A stretch of DNA of 12,887 nucleotides from Prevotellaceae bacterium (GTDB lineage: Bacteria > Bacteroidota > Bacteroidia > Bacteroidales > Bacteroidaceae): the NCBI GenBank assembly GCA_022508685.1, contig JAFLUS010000022.1:1-12887 (forward strand). Direction: 5' to 3'. Positions 8,229 to 12,887 of this stretch are shown here, piece by piece. How positions within the stretch are numbered: the first letter of the stretch is position 1; each line of letters starts with the position of its first letter. Under the pieces are notes generated by a model, which worked only from the letters and a program-made list of their open reading frames with translations, had not been told where the DNA came from and searched no databases. The position numbers and the translations under genes are program-made.

Positions 8229-8244
8229 TTTAACGCTCTTTAAC
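8229..8244. promoter_or_regulatory. Pair of TTTAAC half-sites upstream of the receptor promoter
   Basis: TTTAAC occurs at 8229-8234 and 8239-8244, starts exactly 10 bases apart, about one helical turn. The pair lies roughly 25-40 bases upstream of the receptor -33 box, a position suited to an activator. A ten-base match covering the second copy (TTTAACCTTT) recurs at 8789-8798. The identity of any binding protein is unknown. Confidence 0.3.
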
Positions 8245-8270
8245 CTTTGGCAGTGCCGTCGGGCTGCCTT

Positions 8271-8305
8271 CGCGCGCGCGTGCGCGTTCCTTATAATATA
8301 TAAGG
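8271..8305. other. Alternating CG tract next to an AT-rich palindrome
   Basis: Positions 8271-8286 are 16 bases of strict pyrimidine-purine alternation, nearly all CG, a sequence type that can adopt Z-form DNA under supercoiling. Two bases later comes CCTTATA-ATA-TATAAGG (8289-8305), a perfect 7-bp palindrome around three bases that could melt or extrude. It lies between two divergent genes, where negative supercoiling is expected. No gene function is evident. Confidence 0.5.
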
Positions 8306-8369
8306 GAGTTCGGAGGAGGTGGTTTTCCTGTTCGGACGAAAAGTTGCCCGACCGCAGACGAGGGACAAA

Positions 8370-8545
8370 AGTGTCGCGACGGGGTTGAAATTGTGTCGCG
8401 ATGCAAGTGAAATTCTGTCGCGACGCGGCTGAAATTCTGTCCCTGACAAAATAAAATTCCGTCCCTAACAAATTTCACTTGCGTCGCGACAAAATTTTAC
8501 TTGCTTCCCTGAGAAAAAAAACTTTGTCAGGGACGAAATTTTCGG
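8370..8545. repeat. Tandem array of eight imperfect 22-base units
   Basis: Eight units of 22 bases run without spacers at 8370, 8392, 8414, 8436, 8458, 8480, 8502 and 8524. Each has a core near its fourth base: GTCGCGAC in units 1, 3 and 6, GTCGCGAT in unit 2, GTCCCTGAC or GTCCCTAAC in units 4 and 5, TTCCCTGAG in unit 7, and the reverse form GTCAGGGAC in unit 8. Cores start at 8373, 8395, 8417, 8439, 8461, 8483, 8505 and 8526. The rest of each unit is AT-rich (GAAAT, AAAAT, TTTTACT). The 22-base period is not a multiple of three, so it does not look coding. It could be a multi-site operator, since 22 bp is close to two helical turns, or an intergenic element of a dispersed family; the sequence alone does not decide. 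Confidence 0.8.
8386..8499. repeat. Long inverted repeat inside the 22-base array
   Basis: Arm 8386-8414 pairs with arm 8471-8499 over 29 positions: 26 Watson-Crick pairs, two G-T pairs (8387/8498 and 8402/8483) and one mismatch (8393/8492). The innermost 12 pairs are perfect (GCAAGTGAAATT with AATTTCACTTGC). The 56-base interior holds units 3 to 5. A second pair, 8432-8450 with 8523-8541, matches at 17 of 19 positions, so alternative folds compete. As RNA from either strand this would form a strong hairpin; as DNA a cruciform. Confidence 0.75.
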
Positions 8546-8960
8546 CTCATCGCGGCATTTTGTAAATCGTTCAGTATCAACGTGTTGAAAAATCGGCTTT
8601 TTCGGCAGTTTTTCGCTTCGGCAGCCGTTCCGAGGGGCAGGATGCTGCCGACGGCGGAGGTGCGGATGTGGCAGAATGGGGTCGCAGAGGGGGTGTTCCG
8701 GCTCCGAAAAGCGCTCGAAACCCTGTCGCGGACGACGGCCGACGGCGATGCAGACAAATTGCCGTACTTTGGCACAATGTTTACAAATTTTAACCTTTCG
8801 GAGGGTGCTGCCGACGCGATGTCAATGATTTTTCCCAACGGAACAAAAAGTTTTCCGAAACGAAACAACGGGCATTTCCGTGCCATCCGACCGATTGCGC
8901 TCTGCCGACCGTCATTTGCCCCCATGCAGACGAAAAACGGCGGCGCAGTAGTTAAAGTTT
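8546..8960. other. Intergenic stretch with no recognised gene
   Basis: Open frames on both strands here have no recognisable domains, no convincing start signals and mutually overlapping compositions. One isolated degenerate core (GTCGCGGAC at 8725-8733, preceded by GAAACCCT) resembles the array units. I see no RNA gene or mobile element. A small RNA cannot be excluded. Confidence 0.55.
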
Positions 8961-9005
8961 GTTAATATCGAAGCATGAACTGCACCGATTTTCGAAAAAT
9001 GTGCG

Positions 9006-9013
9006 TAAATTTG
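9006..9013 (+). promoter_or_regulatory. -7 box for the large secreted protein gene
   Basis: TAAATTTG matches the Bacteroidetes -7 element exactly. No good TTTG lies at the right distance upstream (TTTG at 8958-8961 is too far), so the promoter may need an activator or another sigma factor. The start site would be near 9018, leaving an AT-rich leader of about 44 bases to the ATG at 9062, favourable for initiation in this group. Confidence 0.6.
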
Positions 9014-9061
9014 GGCGTATTTCAAATTTTCTAATACTACACAATTCTAACATTTTATCAC

Positions 9062-11992
9062 ATGAAGAAACTCTACAAACTGATGGCTGTCGGCGCCCTC
9101 TTTGCCGGCAGTGCAGCCACGATGCAGGCCGTAGACTTCCCCACCACGACGGCGGGAGGCGCACCTGTGGACGGCGGCAAGTATGTACTGGTGAACGCCA
9201 TGAAGGTGACGGGCTACATGAGCCGCACCGGCTGGGACGGCGCTTTCTACTTTAACGGAAACACCATCAATCCCGCCCATGCCCTCACGGCACAGGACAA
9301 CGGCGACGGAACGTGGTCGTTCTACATCACCGAAAGCAACGGCGACAAGACGTATGTCGGCATTCCCTCGGGAACGCCCAACCTCCACGCACGCGCCAAC
9401 GAAATGAAGGAACCTATCTGCTGGACCATCGAGGAAGGCAGCATCGAAGGCTACTACGGACTGCGTGCCGGCGAGGGCAACGCTGACCCCGCCAACGGCA
9501 TCCTGCTCCACCTCAATGCCGGCGTGGAATACTTTGTGATATCCGTTCCCGCATTCCCGTGGTATCCCGACTATGCCGGCGGCGCACAGGAGGAAGGCGA
9601 CGGCACGGACGACGTGCACGTATGGATTGAAGACGAGAACGGCCGTGCACTGATGAACGACCACACGTCGGAGAACTGGAAATTCCTCTCCATCGACGAC
9701 ATCGACGCCTACTACCTGCCCTTCACCGCCTACGACCTGCTGACGCAACTCGAAAACGAGTATCTCGAACTCGACGGGTTTGCAACCGGTTTCCAAAAGA
9801 CCTATGACGACGCCCTCGTCATCTACAACGCAGGTGCCGACATGGACGCACAGGCCATCATCGACATGGTGAACGCCAAAATCGCCCTCTACGAACTCAT
9901 CGTACAGGCTTCCGACCTCGATGCCGACGCCATGCTCGAAGCAGCCATCACGAAGGCACAGACGACGTTCGACACCGTCAGTGACCCCGCTGCCATCGAA
10001 GCCGCAATCGCTGAACTGACGGAAGCCATCCGCCTGTTCCAGTTAGGCGGTGGCGACTACACCAGTTTCGGACAGAACATGAGTTTCGAAGACCTCTCCG
10101 CACAGGGCGGCAGCACCACCACCGGCGTGGCAGCACCTCCCGCAGGCTGGAACGTCTTCATCGAAGGCAAGCAAGTGACCACCGCAGCCGAAGTCACGGC
10201 AGCAGGCATCGGCAACTGGCACGGCGTGAACGCCGACTGCGCCGGCGAAGCGAAAGACGGCAACTACGGCTTCGGCATCTGGGCTGCAGGCATCCCCGAC
10301 TACGAAATCTCCCAAACCATCACCGACTTGGAGAACGGAACCTACATCGTCACCGCAGGCATGATGGTCGGCGCCAACAACAGCGGTTCGCGCCGCACCA
10401 CACAGCGCATCTTCGGTAACCTCAACGCCTGCTACTTCGGCTACTCTGACGACTACGACGAAGAAAAACTCAACATCCTCGAAGTGCCGGCATACCAGAA
10501 CAACGTCGAGACAGTGACCGACACCGACCTCTCTCCCATGGAACTGCGTGCCTACGTCTACGACGGAACGCTCACCTTCGGTCTGCGCACCGACGGCAAC
10601 ATCGCAGCAGCCTATCGCGACACCAAGAACAGCGCAGGCGGTGACGGATGGTTCAAGGTCGACAACTTCCGCATACAGAAAGTGGGATACGTCGGCGAAG
10701 ACGCAGCCAACGTAGCCAACTACTTCCTCGAAGCCTTCAACCGACTGGCAGGCGAACCGATGGAAGCCAACCTGTCGAACACCGTCGACGAAATCACGTC
10801 GACCTACGACTACCTCGACGCCGACACGCCCGCAGACGACATCAATGCACGCATACAGGAACTGACGGCACTGCTGAAGGACGTGAAGGCAAGTTGTGAC
10901 GCCTACGAAATGCTGCGCCAAGCCATCGACGCCGCATACGAAAAGGCAGCCGAATACCAATACTACGGAGGCTACGAAGACTTCCTCATGACCATTTACG
11001 ACGTGGAAGACAACTACTCCGAAGGCATGTACGACCTCGACGGCGTGGCTGCAGCCATCCAGCGACTGCAGGAAGCCGAAGACGCATGCGCGAAGAGCGG
11101 AATTGCCGTCGGCGAATACATGAACATCATCAAGAACCCCGGCTTCGAAGACCTCTCCGCACAGGGCGGCAGCGTCAGCGACGGCGTACAGAACACACCC
11201 GCAGGCTGGGACCTCTACATCGACGGTGAGAAAGTCAGCCGCGCTCCATTCGGAGGCTGGTGTGCCATCAACCACGGCGACCCCATCAACGAAGTGGACG
11301 AAAACGGAACCGATTGGACAACGCAATACACCGAAGGCGAACACCTCTGGGGTATCTGGACCGAAGTCGTGCCCGAAGTTCAACTCTCGCAGACCTTCAC
11401 CGGAATACCCGCCGGCACCTACGTTCTCTCCTGCGACATGGTCGTACAGTACAACTGGGCAGGCCCGTGCGTTACCACACAACGCATCTTCGCCAACAAC
11501 TACATACAGATGTATGGCGACGAGTACACGTATGCCGAAGGCCTGAACGACACGCCCGACATGACACTCGCCAAGACACTCGACGGCGACACGCCCGATG
11601 CTGAAACTCCGTACATGAACTACGCCGGCTACATCAACGCATCGCAAGGTGGTGCCACCTCGTGTCCGCACCCCATGAGCCTGCGCTTCGGCGTCGGTGA
11701 AGACGGAAACCTCACCATCGGCTTCCGCACGAACAACGTCGCTCCCGACGGTACGGTACAGCCCTACTCCGGTGCCGGATGGTTCAAACTCGACAACTTC
11801 CGCCTCTTCTACGAGACCGAAGACACCCCGACCGGCGTCAGCACCGTCAACGGCAATGCTGTCGAAATGGTTGGCCGCCAGTTCTTCACCGTAGACGGCG
11901 CACAAATCCAACAACCGCAACGCGGCATCACTATCGTGAAGAACATCATGAGTGATGGCAGCGTGAAGGTGACGAAGGTTATGAACAAGTAA
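9062..11992 (+). CDS. Large secreted modular protein with two binding-like domains
   Basis: This 976-residue protein has a signal peptide (about 1-23, MKKLYKLMAVGALFAGSAAT) and no transmembrane segment after it. Modules in order are an N-terminal beta-rich domain (about 25-215); a helical, acidic FIVAR-like linker (about 222-328); a beta-sandwich domain (about 335-542); a second helical linker (about 546-684); a second beta-sandwich (about 687-918); and a C-terminal tail (about 936-976, GRQFFTVDGAQIQ then GITIVKN) resembling Bacteroidetes secretion or sorting tails. The two sandwiches are paralogous: both open with NxxFEDLSAQGGS, share PAGW, TTQRIF and GWFKxDNFR, and resemble carbohydrate- or galactose-binding-like folds. 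No catalytic motif is visible. A role in surface adhesion or glycan binding is inference. Export by the type IX system is possible but depends on whether the genome encodes it. It stands alone, with no SusCD pair or hydrolase beside it. Confidence 0.85.
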   Translation: MKKLYKLMAVGALFAGSAATMQAVDFPTTTAGGAPVDGGKYVLVNAMKVTGYMSRTGWDGAFYFNGNTINPAHALTAQDNGDGTWSFYITESNGDKTYVGIPSGTPNLHARANEMKEPICWTIEEGSIEGYYGLRAGEGNADPANGILLHLNAGVEYFVISVPAFPWYPDYAGGAQEEGDGTDDVHVWIEDENGRALMNDHTSENWKFLSIDDIDAYYLPFTAYDLLTQLENEYLELDGFATGFQKTYDDALVIYNAGADMDAQAIIDMVNAKIALYELIVQASDLDADAMLEAAITKAQTTFDTVSDPAAIEAAIAELTEAIRLFQLGGGDYTSFGQNMSFEDLSAQGGSTTTGVAAPPAGWNVFIEGKQVTTAAEVTAAGIGNWHGVNADCAGEAKDGNYGFGIWAAGIPDYEISQTITDLENGTYIVTAGMMVGANNSGSRRTTQRIFGNLNACYFGYSDDYDEEKLNILEVPAYQNNVETVTDTDLSPMELRAYVYDGTLTFGLRTDGNIAAAYRDTKNSAGGDGWFKVDNFRIQKVGYVGEDAANVANYFLEAFNRLAGEPMEANLSNTVDEITSTYDYLDADTPADDINARIQELTALLKDVKASCDAYEMLRQAIDAAYEKAAEYQYYGGYEDFLMTIYDVEDNYSEGMYDLDGVAAAIQRLQEAEDACAKSGIAVGEYMNIIKNPGFEDLSAQGGSVSDGVQNTPAGWDLYIDGEKVSRAPFGGWCAINHGDPINEVDENGTDWTTQYTEGEHLWGIWTEVVPEVQLSQTFTGIPAGTYVLSCDMVVQYNWAGPCVTTQRIFANNYIQMYGDEYTYAEGLNDTPDMTLAKTLDGDTPDAETPYMNYAGYINASQGGATSCPHPMSLRFGVGEDGNLTIGFRTNNVAPDGTVQPYSGAGWFKLDNFRLFYETEDTPTGVSTVNGNAVEMVGRQFFTVDGAQIQQPQRGITIVKNIMSDGSVKVTKVMNK
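10085..10114 (+). repeat. 30-base direct repeat, copy 1
   Basis: These 30 bases, starting TTCGAAGACCTCTCC and encoding FEDLSAQGGS, recur without a single change at 11144-11173. They mark the start of the first beta-sandwich module. Flanking sequence diverges at once, so the identity is local. Confidence 0.85.
11144..11173 (+). repeat. 30-base direct repeat, copy 2
   Basis: This is the exact second copy of the 30 bases at 10085-10114, 1059 bases downstream and in the same reading frame, at the start of the second beta-sandwich module. Recombination between copies would delete 353 codons in frame, removing one module and one helical linker. Confidence 0.85.
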
Positions 11993-12012
11993 GACGCACA
12001 CGCACTGAATAA

Positions 12013-12050
12013 AGAAAACCGCCGTAGCATGTGGGCTACGGCGGTTTTCT
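12013..12050. terminator. Bidirectional terminator between secreted protein and purN
   Basis: A perfect 16-bp stem (arms 12013-12028 and 12035-12050, core ACCGCCGTAGC) closes on a six-base loop ATGTGG. The A run on the left and T run on the right let it act in both directions between the convergent stops at 11992 and 12071. Confidence 0.9.
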
Positions 12051-12070
12051 ATATCCGTCTTCCTGTCCCG

Positions 12071-12646
12071 TCAGTCCGGCAACGCAGCAATGACCTGCTC
12101 AACGACCGACGGAAAATGCGCCATTTCCAATTCGTGCTCCTTCCGCGCAATGTCCTCCGGCGTGTCCTCCGCAGACAACGCCACCGAGAACTGCGCAATC
12201 ATTTCACCGCCGTCGCACACCTCGCTCACATAGTGCACCGTCATTCCCGTCTCCGTGTCCCCAGCCGCCTTCACGGCCTCGTGCACGTGGTGTCCCCACA
12301 TGCCGCGACCGCCATGCTTCGGCAGCAACGCCGGATGCAAGTTAATCATGCGACGCGGAAACGCCGCTATCAAGTACGAGGGAATCATCAGCAGAAAACC
12401 TGCCAGCACGATGAAGTCCACACCGTATTCCTCCAAGAGCGGCAGCATCACGTCCGCATCCTGCAACTCCGCCTTCGTCACCACCCGCGTAGGCACGCCC
12501 AATCGCTGTGCCCTCACCAACGCATAGGCATCGCTGCGGTTGCTCACCACCACCACCGGCCGTCCGAGTTCGCTCTGTTCAAAATGCCGAATCAATTGCT
12601 CGCAGTTCGTACCGCTGCCACTCACAAAAATCGCAAATCTTGTCAT
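12071..12646 (-). CDS. purN: Phosphoribosylglycinamide formyltransferase PurN
   Basis: PurN transfers the formyl group of 10-formyltetrahydrofolate to GAR, the third step of de novo purine synthesis, in the cytoplasm. The 191-residue length is normal. Visible features are the phosphate-binding GSGTN loop (10-14), the formyltransferase motif NLHPALLPKHGG (102-113) with catalytic Asn102 and His104, and the catalytic-loop Asp145 in CDGGEMI (144-150). MTVHYV (135-140) is the usual strand before that loop. The enzyme is the folate-dependent PurN type, not the ATP/formate PurT. It converges on the large secreted protein gene and diverges from the next gene at the right edge. Confidence 0.97.
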   Translation of the reverse strand: MTRFAIFVSGSGTNCEQLIRHFEQSELGRPVVVVSNRSDAYALVRAQRLGVPTRVVTKAELQDADVMLPLLEEYGVDFIVLAGFLLMIPSYLIAAFPRRMINLHPALLPKHGGRGMWGHHVHEAVKAAGDTETGMTVHYVSEVCDGGEMIAQFSVALSAEDTPEDIARKEHELEMAHFPSVVEQVIAALPD

Positions 12647-12689
12647 CGTTCAGTGTTCTATTTTCAATTCAACAATGTCATTTCTCCGG

Positions 12690-12720
12690 CAAATGTACGC
12701 ATTTCCACCTGAAAAACCAA
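12690..12720 (-). promoter_or_regulatory. Promoter of purN
   Basis: On the minus strand TACATTTG (12697-12690) fits the Bacteroidetes -7 box. Upstream there is TTGG (12720-12717) at 19 bp, or a perfect TTTG (12724-12721) at 23 bp, so the -33 element is weaker than the -7. The leader would be about 40 bases. No purine riboswitch or PUR-box-like repeat is evident. Confidence 0.6.
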
Positions 12721-12792
12721 CAAAGAGGGCAATTCCGTAGGACATTCGGCATAAAAAGTGCAAATTCTCTGCATTGTCTTTGCTTTTTTTCG

Positions 12793-12800
12793 TACCTTTG
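12793..12800 (+). promoter_or_regulatory. -7 box for the gene at the right edge
   Basis: TACCTTTG matches the Bacteroidetes -7 element. Upstream TTTG (12779-12782) is too close at 10 bp; ATTG (12773-12776) at 16 bp is the nearest alternative. Start near 12805 would give a leader of about 60 AT-rich bases before the ATG at 12868. Confidence 0.65.
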
Positions 12801-12867
12801 TGCGGTTTTATATACACACATTTCGGTAAAGTAAATTCTTACTTATTTTATATAAACGAAAAAACTA

Positions 12868-12887
12868 ATGGCTAACAGAGAAAAACT
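12868..12887 (+). CDS. 5' end of a gene cut by the window edge
   Basis: Only six full codons are present (MANREK). They follow an AT-rich leader with A-rich sequence just before the ATG, typical of translation starts in this group, and a -7 box 68 bases upstream. It is transcribed divergently from purN. Too little is present to name the product. Confidence 0.55.

Noticed and set aside
8370..8545. CRISPR array
   Set aside because: The 22-base units are contiguous without unique spacers and no cas gene is present.
8765..8772. Plus-strand promoter at TACTTTGG
   Set aside because: It is one base short of the TAnnTTTG pattern and no TTTG lies 19-21 bp upstream.
8527..8965. Open frames of 132 (minus) and 127 (plus) codons in the large intergenic region
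   Set aside because: They overlap each other on opposite strands, show no domain, signal peptide or convincing start context, and one begins inside the 22-base array. They look like chance frames in GC-rich DNA.

Overview
The window comes from a member of the Bacteroidetes, most likely a Prevotellaceae-type Bacteroidales with GC-rich codon use. Three things support this. Promoters follow the Bacteroidetes pattern (TAnnTTTG at -7, with TTTG about 19-20 bp upstream where both boxes are visible). Rho carries a long low-complexity insertion. The cell-envelope families are typical of the group: a DUF4369-type lipoprotein, a TonB-dependent receptor paired with a CxxC metal-binding protein, and a very large secreted protein with a C-terminal sorting-like tail.

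Layout. Positions 1-65 hold a terminator hairpin from an upstream gene. A promoter (159-189) drives a DUF4369-type lipoprotein (221-946). A bidirectional terminator (960-1007) separates it from convergent rho (1028-3010, minus). The minus strand then carries engB (3294-3905) and uup (3902-5695), which overlap by 4 bases and share a promoter whose -7 box lies seven bases from the uup start. Next come a small periplasmic HMA-type protein (5748-6071) and a TonB-dependent receptor (6139-8145), probably one transcription unit from a well-formed promoter at 8173-8204.

Positions 8146-9061 form a 916-base gap between the receptor and a divergent plus-strand gene. The gap is not featureless. It contains the receptor promoter, a pair of TTTAAC half-sites, an alternating CG tract beside an AT palindrome, and a 22-base-period array of eight units (8370-8545). 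The units carry GTCGCGAC or GTCCCTGAC-like cores, and the array also folds into a long near-perfect inverted repeat. This array is the most unusual object in the window.

The plus-strand gene 9062-11992 encodes a 976-residue secreted protein with two related beta-sandwich (carbohydrate/galactose-binding-like) modules separated by helical linkers. It ends at a bidirectional terminator (12013-12050) facing convergent purN (12071-12646). A strong -7 box then precedes the first 20 bases of a gene running off the right edge.

The genes do not form one pathway. There is a housekeeping block (rho, engB, uup, purN) for transcription termination, ribosome assembly, an ABC-F ATPase and purine synthesis. 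Interleaved with it are envelope genes for probable metal handling and a surface or secreted binding protein.
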